NCBI RefSeq assembly: GCF_007830175.1
Contig: NZ_VLKH01000001.1
Span: 248,001 to 312,000 of the forward strand
Length of the DNA: 64,000 bases
Direction of reading: 5' to 3'
Source: Sedimentibacter saalensis
Lineage (GTDB): Bacteria > Bacillota > Clostridia > Tissierellales > Sedimentibacteraceae
Shown here: in pieces, positions 37,053 through 46,199 of the stretch
Layout of the letters: every line of letters begins with the position of its first letter
How positions within the stretch are numbered: position 1 is the stretch's first letter
The notes under the pieces: generated by a model
Seen by the model: the letters and a program-made list of their open reading frames with translations, nothing else
What the model was told of the DNA's origin: nothing
Databases searched by the model: none
Made by a program: the position numbers and the translations under genes

Positions 37053-38240
37053 ATGCTGAGCATTAGTTTTTTGGGTAAATCAAGATTTGAATACAATGGC
37101 AAAATAATAGAGGACCAGCTGGGAAATAAGGCCTCTGCTTTAGTATGCCTTCTTGTGCTCAATGACAAGAGATATTTGAGCAGGGATAAAATTATAGGGT
37201 ATCTTTGGCCTGACAGCAATCAGGAAGCTGCAAAGTACAACTTGAGATACAATCTTTGGCTTATCAAGAAAAACATAGGTGAGGACAAGAATGGAAACCC
37301 CTTCCTTAAAGTAGACAATGACTGCTGCTGCATAAACAAAAATTTTGAATTTGAGTGTGATATTTTTGATATTATGAAATTCAAGCCAAGCGAAAATGAT
37401 TCTGTGGAGAGTATTTTAAAATTAAAAAAACTTTTCAGGGGAGACTTGATGGAGGGATGTTATTTTAATAAGTGCGATGAGTTTAACAATTTAATCATAT
37501 ACGAAAGAATAAATTTCGAACAACGCAAGGTTAAAATTCTCAAGCGACTGGCCGATCTTTATGAAAATGAAGACTGTTATGAGGAATGCACTGAAGCAAT
37601 TAATGAAATTCTCGAAATAGAACCTTTTGATGAAGAAATGGTTCTGAAGCTTCTGGATATTCATTCAAAAAACGGAAAAAGAGCATCTGCTATAGCATAC
37701 TTCAACAATTTCTGCAACAAGCTTGCATGCAGCCTGGGTATACCTCCGTCAAACGAACTGAGAAACAAATACAATGAAATAAGACTTTCCCTATGTGATA
37801 ATAATGAACCAGAAAATTCCTTACTCAGCAGCACTGTATCTGCAAATCTTCAAATAAGCAGTAAGGTGAAAATTACTTCACGCTGTATGAAAAACATTGA
37901 TTATTTCTGGATTTCAGATGTTGTGGGCAAGATTGCCGACATGGCTGACGAGCATACAATAAATAATCTCTCTGTTAAGGAAATTATGGACCTGGGTCAC
38001 ATACAAGAAAACATAATGAAATATGTCAGCGTCAAGACTGACCACGAAAGTGAACATAAACGAGAAGTTATGGGAGTCTGCATAGTCAATGCTTTTGTGA
38101 AACTTATTGAAAGCTTCGCCAAGGGGCGAGATGTTGAAATTTTGATTTTAAATTTTAAAAACATTGATGAAGTGTCTGCCAGTGTTGTTGAATATCTTAA
38201 GAGTAAGGAAATACACGGACTGAATTTTGTTGAAAAATAA
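37053..38240 (+). CDS. BTAD-type transcription activator with STAS-like tail
   Basis: 395 residues. N-terminal winged helix (MLSISFLGKSRFEYNG ... LSRDKIIGYLWPDSNQEAAKYNLRYNLWLIKKNIG) and a bacterial transcription activator (BTAD) tetratricopeptide region (about 100-250), as in SARP regulators. The C-terminal end (VEILILNFKNIDEVSASVVEYLK) resembles STAS or STAS-like DUF4325 domains. It is last in the antiporter/peptidase/amidohydrolase operon, which it probably controls. BTAD regulators are usual in actinobacteria, and a stand-alone one in a clostridial catabolic operon is less common. Confidence 0.75.
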   Translation: MLSISFLGKSRFEYNGKIIEDQLGNKASALVCLLVLNDKRYLSRDKIIGYLWPDSNQEAAKYNLRYNLWLIKKNIGEDKNGNPFLKVDNDCCCINKNFEFECDIFDIMKFKPSENDSVESILKLKKLFRGDLMEGCYFNKCDEFNNLIIYERINFEQRKVKILKRLADLYENEDCYEECTEAINEILEIEPFDEEMVLKLLDIHSKNGKRASAIAYFNNFCNKLACSLGIPPSNELRNKYNEIRLSLCDNNEPENSLLSSTVSANLQISSKVKITSRCMKNIDYFWISDVVGKIADMADEHTINNLSVKEIMDLGHIQENIMKYVSVKTDHESEHKREVMGVCIVNAFVKLIESFAKGRDVEILILNFKNIDEVSASVVEYLKSKEIHGLNFVEK

Positions 38241-38294
38241 AACCGCTTCTTTTACAGAATGATTAACTAATAAGATCTGAAAAATAAGCGGTTT
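38240..38294. terminator. bidirectional terminator
   Basis: AAACCGCTT ... AAGCGGTTT with a 37-base loop, between convergent genes. Confidence 0.55.
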
Positions 38295-38325
38295 ATATAT
38301 TTTATTTAATTGGATATATTTTCGT

Positions 38326-38550
38326 CTAGATTGGTCTTACGAACTTAGAAAGTTTCACGCCTTTTCTCAATTCAATTGAATATGATGGGTGAAGTCCTGA
38401 AGCGCGGACAATATTTGTAGATTTGTAGTTTTGTTTTAAAATAATCTGTGCAAATTCAATTCCAAATAGCAGAATATTTGTGCTTTCAAATCCTTCTTCT
38501 GCTTTGTCATGCATTTCCTTTAAAATTTTTCCTAAATCCTTTTCAGTCAT
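38326..38550 (-). CDS. small HTH-like domain protein
   Basis: 74 residues, MTEKDLGKILKEMHDKAEEGF ... IVRASGLHPSYSIELRKGVKLSKFV. The C-terminal part looks like a helix-turn-helix; similar small proteins are frequent in clostridia. Function unknown. Good ribosome-binding site (AAGGAGTGAT). No partner gene is evident. Confidence 0.6.
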   Translation of the reverse strand: MTEKDLGKILKEMHDKAEEGFESTNILLFGIEFAQIILKQNYKSTNIVRASGLHPSYSIELRKGVKLSKFVRPI

Positions 38551-38836
38551 GTAATCACTCCTTAAGTTTGAAACTCATTTTAATTATTATATCATATTAT
38601 TACATTTTTTTCAATATTTATAGAGCTGTATTACGATAACTTAACATTCATCTATTGATTATCGTTGGAAAATAGATTATAATGAAAGATTTTTAATTTC
38701 GGCTTAAGTGAGTTAGAGACTGGTTTCTTTAAGTTTATTCATTTTTATGAAATCCTTGTCATTTGATATTGGCTTTTAGAAAACAAAAAACAAGCATATT
38801 ACAATTGCGTAATATACTTGTTACAACATTTAATAT
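38551..38836. other. spacer between HTH-like gene and aldo-keto reductase
   Basis: AT-rich spacer without coding frames. It holds the terminator of the aldo-keto reductase gene at 38790-38821 and nothing else that I recognise. Confidence 0.5.
38790..38821 (-). terminator. terminator of the aldo-keto reductase gene
   Basis: ACAAG(C)ATATTAC aattgc GTAATAT(A)CTTGT with adjoining A/T tracts. Confidence 0.8.
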
Positions 38837-39784
38837 TTATATCATTCTTATGGCAAAATGAGGACATGAAGCAATGCAGTATCCACATTGTATGCATTTA
38901 TCCTGGTCTATGAACGCTTTGCCGTCTACCATGCTTATGGCTTCGCTGTGGCAGTTTTCAACGCATGTCTTGCAGGCAAGACATACATTTTTTATGACCT
39001 TGACCATTTTTTTATTTTTCATTTTTATTATTCCTTCAAGGTCCTTTTGCCCGTTGAAATAATTCACATTGTATAGAACTTCTTCCCTGCTGATCATTCC
39101 AATTGCTATAGAATAATTGTCGCTTAGGTTTCTGGCAAACTTCATGCTCTCATCATAATCATCAATCAGCGTTCCGCCTCCCAATGCTTTCATGAGATAA
39201 ATTCCTTTACCTTTTTGCTCGCATTTATAGATTGCCTTTTTCATGTCTTCAACACTTCCGTTTATTATTCCTCTTCCAACCTTGTTAATGAGGGGGAAAA
39301 CAACATCTATGTCGTCGCGCTCTGAACATAAATCAACCAGCTCAACATTGTGTGTTGACACTCCTATGTTTTTAACTATACCCTTGTTTTTATAATCCTT
39401 CAGACATTCGAGAGCCCCTTTTCTCACTTCAAAAAGGTCTGTCCCCATCTTTGCAGAATGAAGGTGGAAGATGTCAATATGATCTATGCCCATTCCTTCC
39501 AATGCTTCCTTAACTGCAACGTCCATGTCTTCATATGTAGCTGCTGCAGATTTTGTTGCAATTATAGGCTTGTCCGCTCTTTTATCCAAAGCAAGCTTTA
39601 TATGGTCATATGTCCTGTACATCTGTGCTGTGTCAATGAAATTAATTCCCATATCAAGGCCGTAGGACAGAACATCTGCAGCATCTTCAACAGATAAATC
39701 CTTCTGAAGAGGCCCAAACGGCAGACATCCAAAACAAATTTCAGTTACTTCATATCCTGTTTTTCCTAATACAACTTTTTTCAT
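38837..39784 (-). CDS. aldo/keto reductase with C-terminal ferredoxin domain
   Basis: 315 residues from ATG 39784, set by GGAGGTAAGC directly upstream. TIM-barrel aldo/keto reductase (GKTGYEVTEICFGCLPFG, catalytic Asp/Tyr in FIDTAQMYRTYDHIK, Lys in IATKSAA, His in IDIFHLHSAK) followed by two 4Fe-4S motifs (CLACKTCVENC, CIQCGYCIASC). This fusion is common in anaerobes; electrons probably come from ferredoxin rather than NADPH. Substrate unknown. Monocistronic. Confidence 0.88.
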   Translation of the reverse strand: MKKVVLGKTGYEVTEICFGCLPFGPLQKDLSVEDAADVLSYGLDMGINFIDTAQMYRTYDHIKLALDKRADKPIIATKSAAATYEDMDVAVKEALEGMGIDHIDIFHLHSAKMGTDLFEVRKGALECLKDYKNKGIVKNIGVSTHNVELVDLCSERDDIDVVFPLINKVGRGIINGSVEDMKKAIYKCEQKGKGIYLMKALGGGTLIDDYDESMKFARNLSDNYSIAIGMISREEVLYNVNYFNGQKDLEGIIKMKNKKMVKVIKNVCLACKTCVENCHSEAISMVDGKAFIDQDKCIQCGYCIASCPHFAIRMI

Positions 39785-39835
39785 GCTTACCTCCATTATG
39801 CTATATATTTTGCACTGATTATATAAAATTCAAAA

Positions 39836-39865
39836 ATGAGATCCTTCGCTGCACTCAGGATTACA
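39836..39865. repeat. family A repeat, half copy
   Basis: ATGAGATCCTTCGCTGCACT through CAGGATTAC, corresponding to one half of the family A palindrome. Confidence 0.65.
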
Positions 39866-40020
39866 GTACTAGACATTGTCATTTGCTTAAGCCGGGTGAT
39901 TATCCGAAGATCTCTCTAGTTATAATTCCATGTTAAATATTATATATGATTTTATTATTTATTTCCATAATTATATATTATCCTCATAATTTAGTTGCCT
40001 GCTATCAGAAACAAATTTTA

Positions 40021-40857
40021 TTATTTTTCTACTGCTTCAAAGTCTTCCCAAAAATTCTTTATTTTTTTGTATGTAATTTCTTTTTTAATGTAGACTTGTT
40101 TGCTGTATGTAATTGGTTTAAAGCATTTGCCGGGAATTATTTCATTTGCGTAATATTTTTTCCTAAGTGCAATTTGATTGAGGCCATAGCTTCCGGTCAG
40201 TGACATGTTTATTCTGAAACGGCTTTCCAGAGAATCTGTTTCTTTGTTAAATTGAACTGCCTTTTTTGCTTCTTCATAAACATTGAACTTCCCAAATGTA
40301 TTTTTAACTGAATATGAATAATCAAGCTTCCCAAGATATGTTATGTTGTTGTCCGTTGTTATGCTGAACACCCCCGGACTTGATTCACCGGTGTTGTGCT
40401 CTGTGACGCTGATTCTAAGCTCAGGATTGATGAGAGGTTCCTTGTTTGTGTTTATGACTCTGAAAATAAGTGTATCTGTTTCAGAATTATATATTATGCA
40501 ACGGGAAAACTTAATGAGATTTCTTGGATACAGCATTTTAATGGACAATATTGAAATCATGAGAGCAAAATAAACCGCTGTTATGCCTGAATGAATTATA
40601 ACCAACAGTTTGCCCAGCACAGTGAGGGGAACAAAATCACCATATCCAATGGCAAGGGATGTCACAAATGAAAAATAAACATAGTCAAAAAATGATGTTT
40701 CTGCTGCAAGCACTTGGAAAATGTAATAAAGCACTGAAAATACAAGGTTGATTAGTGTGTAATAGCAAAGCATCTTTGCAAGCACAACTGCCATGTGCTG
40801 ATTTCTTATTTTGCTCACCCAACCCAGACTTGTTTTTTTAGGATATTCTTTCCTCAT
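40021..40857 (-). CDS. two-transmembrane potassium channel (Kir/KcsA-like)
   Basis: 278 residues from ATG 40857, which follows GAGGTGG. Two membrane helices (about 30-50 and 92-115) flank a pore loop with the selectivity filter AIGYGDF. The C-terminal 150 residues are mostly beta (LIFRVINTNKEPLINPELRISV ... ITYLGKLDYSY), resembling the cytoplasmic domain of inward-rectifier KirBac channels rather than an RCK domain. K+ conductance is likely; gating is unknown. Single gene. Confidence 0.8.
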   Translation of the reverse strand: MRKEYPKKTSLGWVSKIRNQHMAVVLAKMLCYYTLINLVFSVLYYIFQVLAAETSFFDYVYFSFVTSLAIGYGDFVPLTVLGKLLVIIHSGITAVYFALMISILSIKMLYPRNLIKFSRCIIYNSETDTLIFRVINTNKEPLINPELRISVTEHNTGESSPGVFSITTDNNITYLGKLDYSYSVKNTFGKFNVYEEAKKAVQFNKETDSLESRFRINMSLTGSYGLNQIALRKKYYANEIIPGKCFKPITYSKQVYIKKEITYKKIKNFWEDFEAVEK

Positions 40858-41027
40858 GTGCCACCTCACGATTTTTTAGCCTTTATATTATATCCGTAAT
40901 AAAATATTTATTTCAAATATGATGTAATAAAAAAACAGCCCCTATGGACTGCGAGATTGTATTCAAACTAATATTATGCAAATTGATTAACATCGGCAAT
41001 TGTCGATAAATTTGAAATCACATTTTG

Positions 41028-41099
41028 TAGGGGAGGACCTCGTGTCCTCCCGCATTTAATAGATCAATAAACCCGGGCGGACACAAGATCCGCCCCTAC
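41028..41099. repeat. family B composite palindromic repeat
   Basis: TAGGGGAGGACCTCGTGTCC then CGGGCGGACACAAGATCCGC and CCCTAC; reverse complement of the copy at 31919-31992. It lies between the K+ channel and parC. Confidence 0.85.
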
Positions 41100-41126
41100 G
41101 TCTTGGTGAATACAGGTTTTATTTTG

Positions 41127-43253
41127 TTACAGCAATGAAATTTGTTCTTCTTCTGGGATTTCCTTGTGAACAATCTGAATAGATTCAAAGTCATCCTTGT
41201 TGGTGAATATTTTCTTGCCCTTGGCTGTTCTCTTTGAAAGGGGCATGAGGTTCTTGTAAATGTTTATTGTTTTTTCCTTGCCTCTTAACGTCTTATAAAC
41301 AATTGTGTCCTTCTCGAATACTTCCTTCACAAATAAAAGTTCATTTTCTTCTGTGAGGTATGGCTTGGAGCTTCTTGAAGTTAGGAACTGCTCATAGCTT
41401 ACAAGCTTTGCAAATCCGTCCTTTGTAATATACAACAGCTCTCCTTCTTTTCCCTGAATGAACACATGCATTATGTTGTTCTTGAGTGGAAGGTAATTTT
41501 CAATTGCAATTCCCTTAAACTTTGCATCTCCCAGTGTAAGAGCACCAGGTTTAATGAGGATGCTTTCGCCCAGGTTTGTTATTACAACAATTCTGTCTGT
41601 TTCCTGAAGTTCCTGGTTTATGATTCCCGGTTCAGTCATTTTGGTCCTTGTTGTCTTGATGTAGAAGTTTTCATCTACAAATACATTGTATGTCTTCTTT
41701 TCTTCAACAAAGTCCATTGTGATATCTGTAATGTGAGTCTTTCTTTCTTCAGGGAAGTCTTTTTTTATTGTCTTAAGCTGTTTCTTGATTTCGTTTAATA
41801 TTTTCTTGTCTGAAGAAAGGATGTCGCTTATGCGCTCATTTTCTTTCATGAGCTTGTCGCATTCCTGCTGTATTTTCAGTGTGTTTATTTTGGAAAGCTT
41901 ACGAAGCTTTGTGTCAAGAATTATGTCTGCCTGAACTTCCGTGCAGCGGAATTTTGAAATAAGCTGTTTGTCAGACTTTGATATATCATCGTAATCAGAA
42001 GTGTCCCCGTACATGAGGGCATTCATCATGTGTCTTTCTGCTTCTGCTTCAGTGTCGCCAGGTGCCTTTGTTGTTATTTCGTATATGAGTCTGAGGTTTG
42101 CCTTTCCAAACAACAGTCCGTTGTATTTTTCAACCTGCAGTTCTCCGGATGCAAGAATTTGTTTGTTCTTTTTCACATAAAGATCGTTCTGGTACTTAAG
42201 GAACACTTCAATATATTCATTCAAGTTGAATGTCTTAGGTTCCTGGTTAAGTATGGCCAGCATGAATACGGACATGTTGTCTTGCAGCTTTGTGTGCTTG
42301 AACATGTAGTTTATTACATATTTTTCGTCCGTGTCCTTTTTCAGCTCCATGACTATTCTTATTCCTTCTTTGGAGCTTTCATCTCTAACTTCTGTGATGT
42401 TCAGTTCTTTTCTTTCATTTGCCGTGTCTATTATTTTGTTCAGGAGATTTTCCTTGCTGCCGCTGACAGTATAAGGAATTTCTGTGACAACAATCTGCTT
42501 CTTGCCGTTTTTAAGTTCTTCCACATGGTACTTGCTCCTGAGTTTTACAGCGCCCTTGCCTGTGGTATAAATGTCTATGAGATCACTTTTGTTTGTGATG
42601 ATGGCACCGGTTGGAAAATCAGGTCCATGGAGTATCTCTAACAGTTCAGGTATTGAGGCCTCAGGGTTTTCTATTTTATATATTATTGTATCCAGCAGCT
42701 CCGTCAAGTTGTGCGGTGGAATGTTGCTTGTCATACCTACTGCTATACCTGATGTTCCGTTAAGAAGCAATGCCGGTATCTGCACAGGAAGAACAACAGG
42801 CTCATAGAGAGTTTCATCGAAATTCTTTCTCATGGGCACAATGTTGTACTTCAAGTCTTCCAAAAACAATGTGCTTATGGGAGATAACCTTGCTTCCGTG
42901 TACCTCATGGCTGCTGCACTGTCACCGTCTATGGAACCGAAGTTTCCGTGTCCTTCAATGAGAGGGTGGGTGTAGTTGAATGTCTGAGCCAGTCTTACCA
43001 TTGCTTCATATACAGAAGCATCTCCGTGGGGATGGTACTTGCCCAGTATGTCTCCTACGATTCTTGCGCTTTTCTTGAATGCCGATTTAGGTGAACATCC
43101 CAGCTGGTCAGCAGAAAACAATATTCTTCTGTGAACAGGTTTTAGGCCGTCTCTTATGTCCGGAAGTGCCCTGCTCACTATTACAGTCATTGCATAATCC
43201 AGATATGACTGTGCTATTTCATCTTCGTAACTTACATTTATAATTTCATCCAT
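41127..43253 (-). CDS. parC: DNA topoisomerase IV subunit A
   Basis: 708 residues. Breakage-reunion domain with the quinolone-resistance region [20 protein letters not shown] and the active-site Tyr in [11 protein letters not shown], then the coiled-coil gate ([19 protein letters not shown]) and a short beta-pinwheel C-terminal domain ([22 protein letters not shown]). Its length is below that of GyrA and it lacks an obvious GyrA box (QRRGGKG), which supports ParC. It begins nine bases after parE. The two subunits decatenate daughter chromosomes. Confidence 0.9.
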   Translation of the reverse strand: MDEIINVSYEDEIAQSYLDYAMTVIVSRALPDIRDGLKPVHRRILFSADQLGCSPKSAFKKSARIVGDILGKYHPHGDASVYEAMVRLAQTFNYTHPLIEGHGNFGSIDGDSAAAMRYTEARLSPISTLFLEDLKYNIVPMRKNFDETLYEPVVLPVQIPALLLNGTSGIAVGMTSNIPPHNLTELLDTIIYKIENPEASIPELLEILHGPDFPTGAIITNKSDLIDIYTTGKGAVKLRSKYHVEELKNGKKQIVVTEIPYTVSGSKENLLNKIIDTANERKELNITEVRDESSKEGIRIVMELKKDTDEKYVINYMFKHTKLQDNMSVFMLAILNQEPKTFNLNEYIEVFLKYQNDLYVKKNKQILASGELQVEKYNGLLFGKANLRLIYEITTKAPGDTEAEAERHMMNALMYGDTSDYDDISKSDKQLISKFRCTEVQADIILDTKLRKLSKINTLKIQQECDKLMKENERISDILSSDKKILNEIKKQLKTIKKDFPEERKTHITDITMDFVEEKKTYNVFVDENFYIKTTRTKMTEPGIINQELQETDRIVVITNLGESILIKPGALTLGDAKFKGIAIENYLPLKNNIMHVFIQGKEGELLYITKDGFAKLVSYEQFLTSRSSKPYLTEENELLFVKEVFEKDTIVYKTLRGKEKTINIYKNLMPLSKRTAKGKKIFTNKDDFESIQIVHKEIPEEEQISLL

Positions 43254-43262
43254 GGTTGCTCC

Positions 43263-45218
43263 TTATAAATCCAGAATTGCTCTGTCGTAATTTTCTTCAA
43301 TGAACTGCCTTCTTGGAGGAACCTTGTCCCCCATCAATGTTGTGGTGATTTGTTCCGCTTCCATTGCATCTTCAATGGAAACTCTTTTGAGCTTCCTTGT
43401 GGCAGGGTTCATTGTTGTTTCCCAAAGCTGGTCGGGATTCATTTCTCCGAGGCCTTTGTATCTTTGTATCATGTAGCTTTCAGTATTTTTTGTGGTTTTA
43501 AGCCACTTGGCGAAATCACTGTCGTCATAGAAATAATTTAATGTTTTTCCCTTTTGAGCCTTGAAAAGAGGAGGCATGGCAAAATAAACGTGTCCTTCAT
43601 CAATTAATACTCTCATGTATCTGTAGAAGAAAGTCAGTAACAGCGTCCTTATGTGGGCACCGTCAACGTCGGCATCTGTCATTATTATTACTTTGTCGTA
43701 CTTAAGTCCTGCAATGTCTTCTGCTCCCATCTGCACGCCTATGGCATTGGCAATAGGAAGAAGCTTCTGGTTTGAGGAGGCTTTTTCCTCAGAAACTTTT
43801 TCAACGTTCAGGGATTTCCCGAACATACTGAATATTGCCTGGAACTTTCTGTCTCTTCCTTCCTTTGCACTTCCTCCCGCAGAATCTCCTTCAACTAGGA
43901 ATATTTCTGTGAGAATTCCCTTGGCTTTGTTGTATGACTGCTGGCATGAAGCAAGCTTCTTGTTACCTACTGATGGCTTTCTGAGTGCATTTTCCTTGCT
44001 CTTGCCTTCAGATACTCTTATTTTTTCAAACTTCAACGACTGTTCTATTATAGTTTTTACTAGCTCCAGGTCCTTGTCAAAATAAACTTCCAGCTCTTTT
44101 GACAAAAGTGTTTCTACTGAAGTTTTTACAAAAAGATTTCCAAGCTTTGACTTTGTTTGACCATCGAACTGAGGATTTTTAACTTTCACGTTTATGATTG
44201 CATTAAGTCCAGTCCTTATGTCTTTTCCGTCCATGGTTGAGTTCTTGTTTTTAAGCATGTTCAGCTGGGCTGCAAACTTGTTTATTGTCTTTGTGAGGGC
44301 TGACTTCATTCCTGTTACATGAGTTCCGCCTTCAATTGTGTTTATGTTGTTGCAGAAGCTGACTATAACTTCATTGTAATCCTGAGTGTGCTGCATTGCA
44401 AATTCAAGGTAGCAGTCTTCACCCTCAGCTGTTATGCTTATTGGAGTTTCATAAAGCACATCCTTGTTGCTTGTCAGGTCCTTGATGTAGCCCACAAGTC
44501 CTTCTTCTTCGTGGAAAACATCCTCTGTGCTGGGATTAACAGATTTGTCCACAAGAGTCATGGTAAGTCCCTTGTTCAGGTATGCAATTTCCTTAAGTTT
44601 TTTTATGATGATAGGTTTTTGAAATGTGATATTTTCAAAAATTGTGCTGTCAGGCATAAAAGTGATTTTTGTTCCTCTTTTTCTGGTAAATCCAACGGAC
44701 TTCAGCTCACCGTTTTCAAGTTCGGTTATTGCATTTCCTCCGTCTACATATTCGTCCACGTAGTGCTTGCTGTCCTTGAAAACCTCAACCTTCATGTATG
44801 ATGAAAGTGCATTTACAACCGAAACCCCTACTCCGTGGAGTCCTCCTGAATAAACATAGTTGTCGTTGTTGAACTTTCCTCCGCTGTGCAGGACGGTGAG
44901 CAGGATTCTCTCAGCGCTTACTCCCCTTGGATAAATTGTCTTTGGATACTCCAGGGTGTTGTCGTGAAGTTCTGTTGGCATTCCTCTGCCGTTATCTTCA
45001 ACGGAAACAGAGCCGTCATTGTTCAACGTTATTGTTATATCTGTACAGACTCCGGCCAAATGCTCGTCCACCGAGTTGTCAATTATTTCCCATATTAAGT
45101 GATGCAGTCCTTTTGAACCGGTGCTTCCTATATACATACCAGGCCGTACTCTCACCGGAGCTAAGCCTTCCAATACAGTTATGCTTTTAGCATTATATTC
45201 TTTAACCAAAATTTTCAT
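43263..45218 (-). CDS. parE: DNA topoisomerase IV subunit B
   Basis: About 651 residues. GHKL ATPase domain (VRPGMYIGSTGSKGLHHLIWEIIDNSVDE, GRGMPTE, HSGGKFNNDNYVYSGGLHGVG), transducer domain, and Toprim with LVEGDSAGGSAKEGRDRKFQA and DADVDGAHIRTLLLTF, ending in the usual YKGLGEMNP. Assigned ParE because it is paired with the ParC-type gene. Start: ATG 45218 lies only two bases from AAGGGA; a TTG four codons inside has better spacing; an upstream ATG at 45251 has no site. Confidence 0.9.
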   Translation of the reverse strand: MKILVKEYNAKSITVLEGLAPVRVRPGMYIGSTGSKGLHHLIWEIIDNSVDEHLAGVCTDITITLNNDGSVSVEDNGRGMPTELHDNTLEYPKTIYPRGVSAERILLTVLHSGGKFNNDNYVYSGGLHGVGVSVVNALSSYMKVEVFKDSKHYVDEYVDGGNAITELENGELKSVGFTRKRGTKITFMPDSTIFENITFQKPIIIKKLKEIAYLNKGLTMTLVDKSVNPSTEDVFHEEEGLVGYIKDLTSNKDVLYETPISITAEGEDCYLEFAMQHTQDYNEVIVSFCNNINTIEGGTHVTGMKSALTKTINKFAAQLNMLKNKNSTMDGKDIRTGLNAIINVKVKNPQFDGQTKSKLGNLFVKTSVETLLSKELEVYFDKDLELVKTIIEQSLKFEKIRVSEGKSKENALRKPSVGNKKLASCQQSYNKAKGILTEIFLVEGDSAGGSAKEGRDRKFQAIFSMFGKSLNVEKVSEEKASSNQKLLPIANAIGVQMGAEDIAGLKYDKVIIMTDADVDGAHIRTLLLTFFYRYMRVLIDEGHVYFAMPPLFKAQKGKTLNYFYDDSDFAKWLKTTKNTESYMIQRYKGLGEMNPDQLWETTMNPATRKLKRVSIEDAMEAEQITTTLMGDKVPPRRQFIEENYDRAILDL

Positions 45219-45459
45219 TCCCTTCAACAAAATCGAAATATTATAACACAAAAACAGAACCGATAAAAGAACTGTCGTTTATATATCGGTATCAATAGTG
45301 TAAATATTAATCATTATAAAATAATACTATCACAATTTTCAGATTATTTCCAGGGAAATGTTGAAATTCTCATAAATAATATGATTATCACCGTGTAATA
45401 CTTCTTTACAACATACCATATCAATACTTTAGGTTGAAGACAAAGTAAATTCCGACCGT

Positions 45460-45533
45460 GTCATTCCGAGGGCGCAGCCCGAAGAATCTCATCTTTTCAA
45501 TACTATGAGATCCTTGCTAACGCTCAGGATGAC
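45460..45533. repeat. family A palindromic repeat
   Basis: GTCATTCCGAG, GAAGAATCTCAT, ATGAGATCCTTGC and CTCAGGATGAC arranged as an imperfect inverted repeat. Confidence 0.8.
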
Positions 45534-45583
45534 AAAGCTGGGTTTTTCAGTAATTAGAATAAATCTTTTGATGATATTCAAAA

Positions 45584-45625
45584 AGCAAAGAGTACCTCCC
45601 ATAATAACCAGAGGTACTCTTTGCT
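45584..45625 (-). terminator. terminator of the transporter / hydrolase operon
   Basis: Perfect 15-base stem AGCAAAGAGTACCTC / GAGGTACTCTTTGCT downstream of the minus-strand gene at 45669. Confidence 0.9.
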
Positions 45626-45668
45626 ATATCACTTTGGTAGGTTTTTCCTGATCAAGTAAATAGGCAAA

Positions 45669-46175
45669 TTATTTTTTTCTGTAAAAACTTACTTCACAAA
45701 CATCATTTCCTTCAGCAAGTGTCTTGCCGAGCTCAAATTCAAAATCATCGAATTTGCTGTCAATTCCTCTGTCACCGCACATTGCAACATCGCACACTTT
45801 AGCAAGGAATTCTCCTTCAAGGCCTATCATCTGCCATGCTGTAAGAAGAGGACAATAATTGTATTCCAGCTTCAGAACTTCTTCTGTAATTTCTTTAACT
45901 TCAATTTCGAATATTTTTTTAATATCATCGGTGAAGAATGTATTTCCAAATGAAACCAGGCTTCCTGGCACATCCATTCTTTCTTTTATTCCTTCGCCGT
46001 GAATTAATCCTGTTTTAAATATTGCTTCTCGACCTATTGATTCCCAGTCAAGACCTTTGTCTTTGGCTTCCTTTAAAATAAGTCCCATCCACAGTCCTCT
46101 GTGAACAATTGCGTTTCTTAATTTGTTGATTTCCTGGTTGTCAGTATTTTTTGGTTCGTTTTTAATAATGCACAT
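45669..46175 (-). CDS. L-2-amino-thiazoline-4-carboxylic acid hydrolase family protein
   Basis: 168 residues. Resembles the ATC-hydrolase family: N-terminal helix LRNAIVHRGLWMGLILKEAKDKGLDWESIGREAI, central YNYCPLLTAWQMIGL and a conserved late Cys (GNDVCEVSFYRK). The founding enzyme opens 2-amino-thiazoline-4-carboxylate on the way to L-cysteine. The family is broad, so the exact substrate is uncertain. It lies 24 bases after a transporter gene, next to a sigma-54 activator and a cysteine desulfidase, which supports a role in sulfur amino acid breakdown. Confidence 0.75.
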   Translation of the reverse strand: MCIIKNEPKNTDNQEINKLRNAIVHRGLWMGLILKEAKDKGLDWESIGREAIFKTGLIHGEGIKERMDVPGSLVSFGNTFFTDDIKKIFEIEVKEITEEVLKLEYNYCPLLTAWQMIGLEGEFLAKVCDVAMCGDRGIDSKFDDFEFELGKTLAEGNDVCEVSFYRKK

Positions 46176-46199
46176 TTTATAATTCTCCTTATATAATTT

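Larger units (their letters stand above)
45252..45668. other. spacer upstream of parE with repeat and terminator
   Basis: 417 bases without genes. It contains the parE promoter region (a TATAAT on the minus strand near 45320), a family A repeat (45460-45533) and the terminator of the downstream thiazoline-hydrolase-like gene (45584-45625). Confidence 0.6.

Noticed and set aside
42030..42641. 203-codon plus-strand frame inside parC
   Set aside because: It is antisense to a strongly conserved gene; Cys/Phe-rich composition is typical of a reverse shadow.
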